Under the pieces are notes generated by a model. The model made no database searches. It was given only the letters and a program-made list of their open reading frames with translations, and was not told the DNA's origin. A program made the translations under genes and the position numbers. Of a stretch of 64,000 bases of DNA, positions 1 through 11,190 are shown one piece after another (the first letter of the stretch is position 1; each line of letters begins with the position of its first letter). Source of the stretch: Orientallactaga sibirica (taxonomy: Eukaryota; Chordata; Mammalia; Rodentia; Dipodidae); contig JAEOAD010000048.1 of NCBI GenBank assembly GCA_036365145.1, positions 13,564,501 to 13,628,500 of the forward strand, in the 5' to 3' direction.

Positions 1-127
1 TTAGAAGGCCATTTGATGGACACAACGTGGCCATGAAGCCAGACAACAACAGTAGCTTCCCCCTGGGACCTTTGACCTTCTTAGCCATGGGTCTTTGACT
101 ACCATATAACCTCAAGGTTTTAGCTGT

Positions 128-236
128 AAGTAGGGTCTCACTCTAGCCCAGGCGGACCTGGAGTTCACTATATAGTCTCAGGGTGGCCTCGAACTCAGGT
201 GATCCTGATTAAAGGTGTATGCCACCATGCCCGGCT
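128..236 (-). mobile_element. B1 SINE, antisense, internally deleted
   Basis: The reverse B1 head (TAGGGTCTCACTCTAGCCCA) runs to the reverse B1 start (CCACCATGCCCGGC). The usual segment around CCTGCCTCCCGAGTGCTGGG is missing between GATCCT and GATTAAAGG, so this copy carries an internal deletion of about 25 bp. Confidence 0.85.
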
Positions 237-497
237 TTCAATAAACTTTTGTTGAAAAACTTTCTTTTTCAGTTTGCTTTCTCTCTAGAGGACAGTATGA
301 GAGATGTGAAGCAATAATTTTCATTCATTCTTTGAGTAATTACATGGAACTGACAGGAAGGTCCACCCTATTGGTTTGAGAGTTTGATGCTGTTAGAAAG
401 TGAACAGAACTAGTCTGTATCAGGATTCATGTCTAACGGAAGCGTCCTTGAGTTTGGTGTGGCCAGTGAAGATGAGGATGTGGCCACCTTAAAGGTG

Positions 498-521
498 ATT
501 TTTTTTTTTAAATGGTTATTT

Positions 522-567
<46 letters not shown>

Positions 568-722
568 GAGAATGGGCATGCCAGGGCCTCTAGTTACTGC
601 AAATGAACTCCAGATGCATGTGCTACCTTGTGCATCTGGCTTATGTGGGTACTGGGAAATCGAACCTGGGTCCTTAGGCTTCACAGGCAAGTGCCTTAAC
701 TGCTAAGCCATCTCTCCAGCCC
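498..722 (-). mobile_element. DIP-type tRNA-derived SINE, antisense
   Basis: A T-run, a TTATTTATTTGAGAGAG tail and a long (GA)n run are followed by the antisense SINE body, ending in GCCATCTCTCCAGCCCC. An imperfect target duplication is visible as CCTTAAAGGTG before and CCTTAGGTGG after. Confidence 0.85.
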
Positions 723-1859
723 CTCCTTAGGTGGTTTTGAGTCGGGGCAGTGCCCAGGAGTAACAGTCCAAATTCAAGTCACTTTTCTGGACTTCTGGTT
801 GTCCCTGGCTGTTCTGTGGGAGCATGGGCAGGAAAGCGAGGTCTTGGAATTGGTGAGAGCCATGGGGCCTTGTCAGAGCTGCCAAGGCAGGAGAGGGGGG
901 TGGGTTTTTTTTTTAAACCAGTCAGATGTCATGATAATGCCAAGAAAGTGCCATTTGACTGTGAGAGGCACTGGGAGGTGAGAGATGTACCAACACATAG
1001 ACTACCCCAAATCAAAATGGGTCATGATGTGGGCATTTTGACCCTTAACCCTTCTGCCAGCATTGCCCTTTGCTAGGCTTGGTTGAGCCAGCAGAACCTA
1101 TGGCTAATTTGATCTCCTTCCCCTGTGCCACGTGGCTTGAGGATCATACCCATTCCTGACACATCTAGACCTCATGAAGATGCGAGCTGTCCACTAGCAA
1201 ACATAAAGCTCTGACCCTAGGGACAAAGGCTAACTGTAGTGTTTGTTGATTCTGGAGATGTAGCCCACGGCACAGGACACATTTCCAGTGTGGAGGTGGA
1301 TATGGGGTGAGTGCCATGATCATGGGTCCTCAGTATTTCTGAAGAGATTTCAGTATTCCTCCGTCCAAAAGGTATATGATTAGTACAGATAGAGGGACTA
1401 GACAAATGTCCCCATTGGGGCAGACCGTGAAGGAAGGAATGCATGCCTGCAAACATTATCAGTCAAGAACTTTGCATAATGTGATAGGGCCTTTCACATC
1501 TTGAAGTTCAACACTGGCCATCTTATCCCAGCACACGAGCGCATGGATCCTTTCCTGGAGAATCTTAGTGAAATGTGTCCTCCTTTCTGGAGGTCTCAGG
1601 TAGGTTCTGGAAGATTGCACTGCCAACCAGCTTTCAGGATCACCTGGAGGAACAAACCCCTAGTAAATGCTGGAACCTGGAATGATTCCCAGGACACCTG
1701 GAGGCCTCGGGCCACGTCTGTCTTTGTGTCTCCAGTGCCTGTAGCAGTGTCTGGTGTAGCTAGAGTACGTGCTCCAACAGTTCCCTTTCAACTGGGTGGA
1801 AGGAATTGCTGTGGGGTGTGGTGGCCCATGCTTAGTCTGTGCATAAGAAATGATTCTGG

Positions 1860-2010
1860 GGCTGGGGAGATGCCTCAGTGGTTAAAGGCATTTGCTTGCA
1901 AAGCCTGCGAGCCTAGGTTTGATTCGCCAGTACCTCCGTAAAGCCGGATGCAGAAGTGGTGAATGCATCCGCAGTGGTAAGAGACCTTGAATTTCTTGTG
2001 TGTACACACA

Positions 2011-2049
<39 letters not shown>

Positions 2050-2063
2050 TGAGAGAGAGAGAG
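1860..2063 (+). mobile_element. DIP-type SINE, sense, CA/GA-tailed (duplication copy 1)
   Basis: The head GGCTGGGGAGATGCCTCAGTGG and a B box are followed by a shortened body and a tail turned into (CA)n(GA)n. A perfect 14-bp target duplication, AGAAATGATTCTGG, flanks it at 1846-1859 and 2064-2077. Confidence 0.85.
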
Positions 2064-2066
2064 AGA
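2004..2066. repeat. (CA)n(GA)n microsatellite
   Basis: An alternating CA run passes directly into GA repeats in the tail of the SINE. Its length differs in the duplicated copy at about 4616-4674. Confidence 0.9.
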
Positions 2067-3204
2067 AATGATTCTGGTCAGCCTGCTTATCTGTTTACAG
2101 CTGACTGCAGATACCATGTGGTAAATTCTGCAGAGGAGGGGCTCCAGGCTGCTATGAAGTGATAGCCGAGGGCCTGGTAGCGAGGACAACACTGGGATGG
2201 GGACAGAAAGAGATGCAGTAACTAAGGTTGGGAATGACTTTGCTGAGGGGCAAGCAGCCCTCTAAATTGCAGGAGGCAAGCTCTCTTTAGGACTTAAACT
2301 TTAGGACTTAAACTTCAGCCTTCAGGGGAGGTTTCTTCTCCCAATGGAATAATAATCCCATTCCTGAGGTTGCGCATAAATGCATACTTACTTTGCTGGT
2401 TAAAACAAAGTAGGTGTTAATTAACATGCAAAATGAGGTTTCCAGAAGGCTGAGTGGTGGTGAGATGGGCCAAGGCTTGTTCCCTCTTAGTCAGGAAATT
2501 CTCCGAGGCAGGTGTGAGGAACTTTCTAATGAAAGGCGGGCACGGGGAAGATGAGCCTGGCTTAGGGAGAGACTGCGGGGGTGGCTGTGGCATTGCCATC
2601 CCTGGTGTGGATGCCAGGTTCCCGGGTTCCCTGCTCAGGAGACCTGAAACCAGGTCTCCTTAAACTCATTCTTTGGTTCTCAGAGTCTCAGGAATGGCTG
2701 ATTCACCCACGGCTGCCCCATGGTGAACCCCGACAACCCCACTGAGGACCCTCAGTGGAATGGGGGTGATGAAGAGGGGATGTAAGGGGATAAACACAAG
2801 GGGAATGGAACCAACATGCCATTTGTTCATCAAGCTCATAATTGATTAAAAAAAAAATCTCAGGAAGGGATGCCTAAGGGGAAAGGGGGTGCTTGGGCAT
2901 GGCTGCCACCCACCATTAGCTTCCCAAGGGCACTGAACACTGTCAAGGGGAAGGCTATTGACTTGGAAACCTCAGACTAATCCTTGGCTGCATTTGCCTG
3001 TTGTTGAGTTCAAGCTGTTTGCGTGGTGTGGAGGTGGCATAGGGAGACTTACAGCAAGAAAGGGGAAAGTTTCTCAAATGAGATCGGACTGGGGTCTGAT
3101 GCTTCCCAAGTTTCATTGCTTATGTCAGTGACAATACCCAGAAATCTGCCAGTTACTTAATCAAAGTGGTTTTCAAAGACTGTTTAAAAAATGCCCAGAA
3201 GAGC

Positions 3205-3416
3205 TTTTTTCTTTTTCTTTTTCTTCTCCCTCCCTCCTTCCATCCTTCCCTCCCTCCTCTTTCTCTCTCTCTTTCTTTCTTTTTTTCTTTTTCCTTCCTT
3301 CCTTCCTTCCTTCCTTCCTTCCTCCTTCCTCCCTCCTTCCCTCCTTCCTCTCCTTCCCTCCTTCCTTCTCTCCCTCCCTCCTTCCTTCTTTCCTTCCTTC
3401 CTTCCTTTTTTTTTTC
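3205..3416. repeat. long polypyrimidine tract (copy 1)
   Basis: About 210 bases are almost wholly C and T on the + strand, built of CTTT, CCTT and CCCT units. The tract runs directly into the poly-T side of an antisense B1, so it probably grew from that SINE's tail. Open frames here (PSFLPSFL-like peptides) are low-complexity artefacts. Confidence 0.9.
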
Positions 3417-3501
3417 TGTAGGGTTTCTCTCTAGTCCAGACTGACCTGGAATTCACTATGTAGCCTCAGGATGGCCTTGCACTCAGTGTAATCCTCCTAC
3501 C
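3417..3501 (-). mobile_element. B1 SINE, antisense, cut by the duplication junction
   Basis: The reverse B1 starts at GTAGGGTTTCTCTCTAGTCC and stops at TCCTACC, where copy 2 of the tandem duplication begins. The intact counterpart at 6028-6169 continues to the end of the B1. Confidence 0.9.
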
Positions 3502-4470
3502 AGGCAGGAGAGGGGGTGGGTTTTTTTAAACCAGTCAGATGTCATGATAATGCCAAGAAAGTGCCATTTGACTGTGAGAGGCACTGGGAGGTGAGAGATG
3601 TACCAACACATAGACTACCCCAAATCAAAATGGGTCATGATGTGGGCATTTTGACCCTTAACCCTTCTGCCAGCATTGCCCTTTGCTAGGCTTGGTTGAG
3701 CCAGCAGAACCTATGGCTAATTTGATCTCCTTCCCCTGTGCCACGTGGCTTGAGGATCATACCCATTCCTGACACATCTAGACCTCATGAAGATGCGAGC
3801 TGTCCACTAGCAAACATAAAGCTCTGACCCTAGGGACAAAGGCTAACTGTAGTGTTTGTTGATTCTGGAGATGTAGCCCACGGCACAGGACACATTTCCA
3901 GTGTGGAGGTGGGTATGGGGTGAGTGCCATGATCATGCGTCCTCAGTATTTCTGAAGAGATTTCAGTATTCCTCCGTCCAAAAGGTATATGATTAGTACA
4001 GATAGAGGGACTAGACAAATGTCCCCATTGGGGCAGACCGTGAAGGAAGGAATGCATGCCTGCAAACATTATCAGTCAAGAACTTTGCATAATGTGATAG
4101 GGCCTTTCACATCTTGAAGTTCAGCACTGGCCATCTTATCCCAGCACACGAGCGCATGGATCCTTTCCTGGAGAATCTTAGTGAAATGTGTCCTCCTTTC
4201 TGGAGGTCTCAGGTAGGTTCTGGAGGATTGCACTGCCAACCAGCTTTCAGGATCACCTGGAGGAACAAACCCCTAGTAAATGCTGGAACCTGGAATGATT
4301 CCCAGGACACCTGGAGGCCTCGGGCCACGTCTGTCTTTGTGTCTCCAGTGCCTGTAGCAGTGTCTGGTGTAGCTAGAGTACGTGCTCCAACAGTTCCCTT
4401 TCAACTGGGTGGAAGGAATTGCTGTGGGGTGTGGTGGCCCATGCTTAGTCTGTGCATAAGAAATGATTCT

Positions 4471-4624
4471 GGGGCTGGGGAGATGCCTCAGTGGTTAAAG
4501 GCATTTGCTTGCAAAGCCCTGCGAGCCTAGGTTTGATTCGCCAGTACCTCCGTAAAGCCGGATGCAGAAGTGGTGAATGCATCCGCAGTGGTAAGAGACC
4601 TTGAATAGCTTTCCTGTACACACA

Positions 4625-4657
<33 letters not shown>

Positions 4658-4673
4658 TGAGAGAGAGAGAGAG
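4471..4673 (+). mobile_element. DIP-type SINE, sense (duplication copy 2)
   Basis: Duplicate of the SINE at 1860-2063 with a shorter CA/GA tail. The AGAAATGATTCTGG target duplication is retained on both sides. Confidence 0.85.
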
Positions 4674-5814
4674 AAATGATTCTGGTCAGCCTGCTTATCT
4701 GTTTACAGCTGACTGCAGATACCATGTGGTAAATTCTGCAGAGGAGGAGCTCCAGGCTGCTATGAAGTGATAGCCGAGGGCCTGGTAGCGAGGACAACAC
4801 TGGGATGGGGACAGAAAGAGATGCAGTAACTAAGGTTGGGAATGACTTTGCTGAGGGGCAAGCAGCCCTCTAAATTGCAGGAGGCAAGCTCTCTTTAGGA
4901 CTTAAACTTTAGGACTTAAACTTCAGCCTTCAGGGGAGGTTTCTTCTCCCAATGGAATAATAATCCCATTCCTGAGGTTGCACATAAATGCATACTTACT
5001 TTGCTGGTTAAAACAAAGTAGGTGGTAATTAACATGCAAAATGAGGTTTCCAGAAGGCTGAGTGGTGGTGAGATGGGCCAAGGCTTGTTCCCTCTTAGTC
5101 AGGAAATTCTCCGAGGCAGGTGTGAGGAACTTTCTAATGAAAGGCGGGCACGGGGAAGATGAGCCTGGCTTCGGGAGAGACTGCGGGGGTGGCTGTGGCA
5201 TTGCCATCCCTGGTGTGGATGCCAGGTTCCCGGGTTCCCTGCTCAGGAGACCTGAAACCAGGTCTCCTTAAACTCATTCTTTGGTTCTCAGAGTCTCAGG
5301 AATGGCTGATTCACCCACGGCTGCCCCATGGTGAACCCCGACAACCCCACTGAGGACCCTCAGTGGAATGGGGGTGATGAAGAGGGGATGTAAGGGGATA
5401 AACACAAGGGGAATGGAACCAACATGCCATTTGTTCATCAAGCTCATAATTGATTAAAAAAAAATCTCAGGAAGGGATGCCTAAGGGGAAAGGGGGTGCT
5501 TGGGCATGGCTGCCACCCACCATTAGCTTCCCAAGGGCACTGAACACTGTCAAGGGGAAGGCTATTGACTTGGAAACCTCAGACTAATCCTTGGCTGCAT
5601 TTGCCTGTTGTTGAGTTCAAGCTGTTTGCGTGGTGTGGAGGTGGCATAGGGAGACTTACAGCAAGAAAGGGGAAAGTTTCTCAAATGAGATCGGACTGGG
5701 GTTCGATGCTTCCCCAAGTTTCATTGCTTATGTCAGTGACAATACCCAGAAATCTGCCAGTTACTTAATCAAAGTGGTTTTCAAAGACTGTTTAAAAAAT
5801 GCCCAGAAGAGCTT

Positions 5815-6027
5815 TTTTCTTTTTCTTTTTCTTCTCCCTCCCTCCTTCCATCCTTCCCTCCCTCCTCTTTCTCTCTCTCTTTCTTTCTTTTTTTCTTTTT
5901 CCTTCCTTCCTTCTTTCCTCCCTCCTTCCCTCCTTCCTTCCCTCCCTCCCTCCTTCCTTCCCTCCCTCCTTCCTTCTCTCCCTCCCTCCCTTCCTTCTTT
6001 CCTTCCTTCCTTCCTTCTTTTTTTTTC
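5815..6027. repeat. long polypyrimidine tract (copy 2)
   Basis: The counterpart of the tract at 3205-3416. The order of CCTT and CCCT units has changed, making it the most diverged part of the duplication. Confidence 0.9.
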
Positions 6028-6169
6028 TGTAGGGTTTCTCTCTAGTCCAGACTGACCTGGAATTCACTATGTAGCCTCAGGATGGCCTTGCACTCAGTGT
6101 AATCCTCCTACCTCTTCCCTCTTTCTCCCCAGTGCTGGGATTAAAGGTGTGTGCCACCACACCTGGCTT
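6028..6169 (-). mobile_element. B1 SINE, antisense, complete
   Basis: The reverse B1 runs from GTAGGGTTTCTCTC to CACCACACCTGGCT. It is the intact parent of the truncated copy at 3417-3501. Confidence 0.9.
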
Positions 6170-6180
6170 CAAAGACTTTT

Positions 6181-6440
6181 TTTTTTTTTTTGGAGAGAGA
6201 CACAGAGAGAGGGAGAGGAAGACAGATAGAGATGGGTGCACCAGCAGCCTCTCAGCCGCTGTGAATGAAATCTAGATGTGTGCACCCCCTTGTGGTCAAG
6301 TGCGGCATTGCGCCCTTGCGCCCTTGCGTCACTGTATCTGACTAAATGTGGGACCTGGAGCTTGGAACCGCTGGAGATTGGAACCAGTGTTCTTAGGCTT
6401 AGGAGGCAGGTGCCTTAATCGCTAAGCCATCTCTCCAGCC
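6181..6440 (-). mobile_element. DIP-L SINE variant, antisense
   Basis: A T-run, GGAGAGAGACACAGAGAG, the extra GTGCGGCATTGCGCCCTTGCG segment and the antisense head ATCTCTCCAGCCC are all present. A perfect 11-bp target duplication, CAAAGACTTTT, lies at 6170-6180 and 6441-6451, so it landed at the very edge of the preceding B1. Confidence 0.85.
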
Positions 6441-6607
6441 CAAAGACTTTTGATAGGGGGAAAAAGGCAATGGGAATGGAGTGTTATAAAATACAGGTGT
6501 TATATGATTTTCTTTCTGTTGTCATTTGGTTCATTCATTCATGTGCACATTATGAGGCTCATGAAGAAGGATATAGAAATACTATTTATAAAACACATGA
6601 AAATAAG

Positions 6608-6748
6608 AAGCCCGTGTGGTGGCACATGTCTTTAATCCCAGGCAGAGGTGGGAGGATCACTGTGAGTTCAAGGTTAGTTTGGGACTGCAGAGCGAGTTCC
6701 AGGGCAGCCTAGGCTAGAGTAAGACCCTACCTTGAAGAAAACAAAAAG
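6608..6748 (+). mobile_element. B1 SINE, sense
   Basis: Starts CCCGTGTGGTGGCACATG and continues through GGGAGGATCACTGTGAG to AGACCCTACCTTGAAGAAAA. Confidence 0.85.
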
Positions 6749-8373
6749 ACCCTCCCGCCTCCCCCCCAAACCCAGTAAAAATAAGAAAGACGGCAACGTA
6801 AAGCAAATATTCTTTACTTTTGCAAGGCACTTGTGGCCACTGGACTGGCCGGGGTGGTGCTGCGTGGCAGTGTTTTTGCGGGGGGCGGGAAGGACTTAGG
6901 GTTCGCTCTGTGTCCACAGTCGCTTGTGAATCTTTCCCTGGGCCTGTGTGGACCTTCTGAAAATCGAATTATTGCCTTGTTTTGTGGGAAAGTGAAGTTT
7001 TCTTAGTACTTCTTGCAGGAATTCCGAAGTGTTTAATTATTGTCTTACATTTTTTCAGTCACTAGAAATAGGCAGTTTTCATTCGCCTCACCAGGCATTT
7101 AGGATTAACCACACATTATGAGGGGGGAGATCTTTACAGCTGGGCTGGGAAAAGACATCGCCCTCCTTTACAGCGCTCCACCCCTTGCTGGGGAGCGAAA
7201 CAGCCAGTGAAGAAAATCAGAGGTTTTCAAAGGTGTGAGAAAATACTCCAGGCTGGGGGCGGGAGCGGGGAGTGTTGCAGGGTGGGAGTGTTGGATTGCC
7301 ATAGTGTGAAAGGGCAGGCGATGTGGAATGGATCTCAAGAAAGGATGTTTTCATGAAGGAACCTAGGCCCGGTGTGGTGGAGGGGGGCGCAGAGTGGAAG
7401 AGAACCAGAGAGGTCACCTCCGCTGTTCCCTGATGCCCAGTAATGGAAGGGATGCCTGCTGGGGACCCCTCATACTCTCTTTCTTCAGGGTGAGGTGGCC
7501 TCAAGGTGTGTATCTACCCCAGACTTGGCTCCCTCTGTGCTGAACACAGGCTCGTGGACCCAGGTAAGGCTCACACACTCTGCTACATTCTCTGCTCTTG
7601 CGGGTTTCCAGTCCTAAACAAGAAATCGGTGATGTGATCTCCAGATCCACCAAAGAGCACCATGTAGTTTGGTGACCACGTGGGTGGGGACGGTGGTGAT
7701 GAGACGTGACAGAGCCTGGAGGACAATGACACAGATGCCGTGCCTTGCCTGTACTTGTCCAGAAAGGCCCAGCTGAGATGTCTGGAAGGGACAAGATGGC
7801 TCATGTCAAATGACAAAAAAATAGGTAGTTGGTTCCAGCATCCATACCCATGTGGTTCAGCAGATCTGAGCTCCTGAAAGGAATGTTCCAGAAGAGCTTC
7901 TTGCCTGTCACAATGACGATTTCCTTAGTAGTGCTGTGGAAAGAGTGAGTGGCCCCAGACCCAGCATTTCACTGTCTGACAAAACACTAGTGGACGCTTA
8001 TCCAGTCATGGCAGGGCCAGACATTTCCTGGTGTCAGGACGGTAGCAGCAGCGCCCTCAGTGTCCTGTGGTGCGGGATGTCTCTTGGGGGAAGGTTGGAA
8101 TGTCGGGATAGGCCATGAGAAGTTTCACTCCCCAACTATCTCACCAGGGAGGAAGCCTGAGCTTATTTTTCAAAAAAAGGCTCATTAGCCAACCATACAC
8201 ATCAAAATATATACAGTCTCCATCAAAGGAAAAATTAAATTTTTTTTTTTTTTTTTGCCTGTACTAACCCACCATGCTTGGATTTAGGGCGAGGCATTTT
8301 AGCAGCAGCAGCAGCTACTGCCAAATCCAGCTGAAACTGTGGGTCTAGTGATCAAGCAAGAGCTGAGCACTGC
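6749..8373. other. unique non-coding sequence
   Basis: No SINE head, LTR end or coding pattern recognised apart from a T-run at about 8240-8256. The short open frames on both strands show no protein family I recognise. Confidence 0.5.
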
Positions 8374-8375
8374 TA

Positions 8376-8634
8376 GGGGCTGGGAGATGAGCCAGTGGAC
8401 AAGGATGAGGACTGAAGTTCGGGTCCCCAGCACCCACGTAATTGCCGGGTGGGCATGGTGGCCGGCCTGTAAATCCCAGGAAGTGGAGATGGGATGCCTG
8501 GGGTAAGCTGGCTAACCAGACTAGACCATCCAGTGAGTCCTGGGTTTAAGTGAAAGACGCTGCCTCAGGAAACCAAAATGGCCTCCACATACAGGTGTGC
8601 CCCCACGTGTGAACACTCATGCACATGTGCATGA
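8376..8634 (+). mobile_element. B4/RSINE1 SINE, sense
   Basis: An ID-like head (GGGGCTGGGAGATGAGCCAGTGG, B box GTTCGGGTCCCC) is followed by a B1-like middle (GGCCGGCCTGTAAATCCCAG) and a CA-rich end with CCTCCACATACAGGTGTGC. This ID plus B1 arrangement is typical of B4/RSINE1. Confidence 0.8.
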
Positions 8635-8961
8635 GCTAATTCCTTGGATTCGCGGGATGAACCTTTCATGGCGTTCTTGCTTCTGCTTCTCTCTTGCCCT
8701 TCTGCAACAGAAGCTTCTCCCTAGCAGGAAAAGAACAAGGCGCTATTGAGAGACAGAAGGGGCTTCTTGCCTGCTGCTGGGCACTGCGTGCAGAGCACAG
8801 GGAAAAGGTCTGGAAGGATGTTCTGAACTCACCAGAGCACTATAGGCAGCCCAGGGCCAGGAACCAGTGTCATTGGCTGAAGGGTCACTGTCCTAACACC
8901 AGTGGTGGGTCCTCAGGCGACACAGAACACTTCGAGTATCTACTTACAAGTGCAGGACAAA

Positions 8962-9187
8962 GGCTGCAGAGACGGCTTAGCAGTTACGGTTGCTTGCCTG
9001 CAGAGCCTAAGAACTCATGTTCCACTCCCCAGGTCCCACATAAGCCAGACGCACAAGGTGACACAAGCTCAAAGGTGACACATGCTTACAAGATGGCACA
9101 AGCGTCTGGAGTTCGGTTGCAGTGGCTGGAGGCCCTGGCACACCAATTCTCTCTCTCTCTCTCTCTGTCATAAAAATAAAAAAAAAT
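8962..9187 (+). mobile_element. DIP-type SINE, sense, with internal expansion
   Basis: Head GGCTGCAGAGACGGCTTAGCAG, a B-box region and an ending of (CT)n followed by AAAAATAAAAAAA. The middle holds a near-duplicate GGTGACACAAGCTCAAAGGTGACACATG that lengthens the body. Confidence 0.8.
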
Positions 9188-10356
9188 AGTGTAAGACAAG
9201 AGTCAGCTTAGGGTACCCACCTCAGTAGCTTTCCATGGCATTTCCAGGAAGAAACTGTAGTTCTGAGCAGATGGTTCTTGGTTCTCCACCTGCTCCTGAC
9301 TTTCTCTGGATGCCAAGTAGACTCAGCCAGGGACATATAGGACGCTGGTGGCCCCCACGCTTTTTGCCCAATGTCCTTTACCTTTGCCTGCCTGAGCAGC
9401 CATGACCTGGCAAAGACAGGACTTTCCTTCCACATGCAGATGTGTGGACATCCAAACAATTGACCTGGCCCTTGCAGTCACCAGTGGTCTCTGAGCTGGC
9501 CCCCAGGTCATGGAGGGTCACAAGACAAGGGGTGGCAAGGAGTCAGATTTGCAGAAAAAAAAATCTTGCATTGTGCGGTTCACGGTTTGGATGTCTTCAA
9601 TATCTGCTATCTGGGCAGAAATCCGATAAGACTTGTATTACAGAAGGGAGGAAATTTCTAGCTTGCCAGTCCCAGGGAAGTTTTATCTTTTGTTTGGGGA
9701 TGGCAGAGCACATTCCTAAGAGGCTTGACTGGAAGGTTCGAGAAACCAAGGGTCTGAGATGGATCGGCTACCGGCCACAGGGAGTGAATCACAGACTTAC
9801 CAGCCAGCTCCAGAAGTGAGTGTGCACTCTGGCACGACTGGCAAATGTTTTAGAATAATAAATGAAAAAGCAAATAGAGATTTGCTTGGCTGGTAGCAGT
9901 TGGATCACACCAGGGGGAGTGCGGGCTCAAGAATGTGATTATCAACGGTTGCGTGGCCCGTGGTGGGGGGGGGACAGGGGAGTTTGGGGTTTTGTCACGA
10001 GTCTTGACAATGTATCATGGGACACGCCTGTTCACAAAGGTGGCTTTGTGAACTTCTCCCAAGACAGACCGCTTGGCTGGAACAGACTGCATTTCCTTGG
10101 GTAGTATTTCTGATGTTCTTGGCTCTCCACACACGGGCTGTGTGGCATTTCAGAGAGGAGCAGAGCATGCGTGAGTCCCAGCTGGCTTGTAAAGACAGAC
10201 GCTGTGCTGTCCTCTGACCTCGGAATCTCCCCTTGGAGATTTCCTGCCTTGTCCATGGTGTTTCCTTCTCCCTGTGCGCACTTGCTTGAGACCTCACAGA
10301 GCCACACTCCCACTGCTGCATCAGCGTCCCAGGCGATCCAACCGTGAGAGCTAATG
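9188..10356. other. unique non-coding sequence
   Basis: No repeat family or gene recognised, apart from a short G-run at about 9963-9973. The 125-residue frame from 9442 has no family signature. Confidence 0.45.
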
Positions 10357-10370
10357 AAAATGGCACCCAG

Positions 10371-10574
10371 GGCTGGAGAGATGGCTCAGTGGTTAAGGCA
10401 CTTGCCTGCAAAGCCAAAGGACCCAGGTTCAATTCCCCGGGACCTACATGAGCCAGATGCACAAGGTGGCACATGCGTCTGGAGTTTGTTCGTAGTTGGC
10501 TAGAGGCCCTGGCGTGCCCATTCTGTCTTTCTCTCTCTCTCTTTCAAATAAATAAAAAAATAAAAATATTTTTA
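10371..10574 (+). mobile_element. DIP-type SINE, sense, near consensus
   Basis: Head GGCTGGAGAGATGGCTCAGTGG, a B box at GGTTCAATTCCCC, the pyrimidine run, and an AAATAAATAAAAAAATAAAA tail. A perfect 14-bp target duplication, AAAATGGCACCCAG, lies at 10357-10370 and 10575-10588. The clean duplication and near-consensus body point to a fairly young insertion. Confidence 0.9.
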
Positions 10575-11124
10575 AAAATGGCACCCAGCTGGGGCACACC
10601 CCACTCTGATGGTACAGAGACAGCTGGATTCCAGCCAGGCTGGCTGCAGAGAAAAATCCCATTCCATGGAGGGAAAGGAGGCCCCCAGAGCTACGGGGCA
10701 AGGGAGCCTTCAGCCCCTTGGACCATCAGACGTGTTGTCCTGCTCTGTATGTCAGACCACGGTCAAGGAAGACCACAGCGTATAGGGACTTTGATTTGCC
10801 TTCTGGAATTCACGTAGTGTAATGCTCTGGATAAAGTAACTTGTACTTTCATCTTGGCACTTAAATTTAGGTAATTAAAAGAAAACTCAGTCGTGAGGTC
10901 ACTGACCAGAGTGGTGCACCTCTGATCAGCTTCCTGGGTGGGAAGTGAGAGGACAGGGCCGCTGATACCAGACCATTGTGGGTTTCTGGGCTTTGGCCTT
11001 GACCTGGACAAAGTACAGGAAATCTCTCCTAGGCCTGCCTCGCCACCTTTGGGGAATGGCTGTTCAGTTCAGCGTTGCCCTTAGCAGCTGAGCTGCCCTC
11101 CCTCCCTTCTACTCTCCTTCCCTG

Positions 11125-11190
11125 CCTTGGATAGGGTCTCTCCATGTAGCACCAGCTAGCCTTGAACTTGTGATCCTCCTGTCTTGTTCT
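11125..11190 (-). mobile_element. B1 fragment, antisense, degenerate
   Basis: GGATAGGGTCTCTCCATGTA followed by GCCTTGAACTTGTGATCCTC matches the antisense B1 left part. The rest is lost. Confidence 0.6.

Larger units (their letters stand above)
885..3501. repeat. tandem duplication, copy 1 (about 2.6 kb)
   Basis: This block recurs immediately downstream at 3502-6112. It begins at AGGCAGGAGAGGGG and ends inside an antisense B1 at TCCTACC, where it joins straight into the start of copy 2. Outside the CA/GA run and the pyrimidine tract I count only about a dozen base differences between the copies, so identity is roughly 99 percent. No recognisable gene lies in the unit. It holds a DIP-type SINE, unique sequence, a pyrimidine tract and part of a B1. 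Confidence 0.95.
3502..6112. repeat. tandem duplication, copy 2
   Basis: Second copy of the block at 885-3501, in the same orientation and directly abutting. Differences include single-base changes, one extra C in GCCCTGCG near 4516, a replaced stretch before the CA run, and a re-patterned pyrimidine tract. Confidence 0.95.

Noticed and set aside
1501..1941. 146-residue frame repeated at 4114-4530 as a possible duplicated gene
   Set aside because: The repetition comes from the 2.6-kb tandem duplication. The frame ends inside a SINE and no protein family or splice signals are recognisable.
3166..3456. Open frames through the C/T tracts (also 5630-6067 and 54852-55419), giving Pro/Ser/Phe-rich or Lys/Arg/Glu-rich peptides
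   Set aside because: They are low-complexity translations of CCTT/CTTT repeats, on both strands of the same tract, without start context or family signature.
10371..10450. tRNA-like A and B boxes at the heads of the many DIP-type SINEs as tRNA genes
   Set aside because: They sit in retroposons with tails and target duplications, and cannot be assumed to fold as a functional tRNA.
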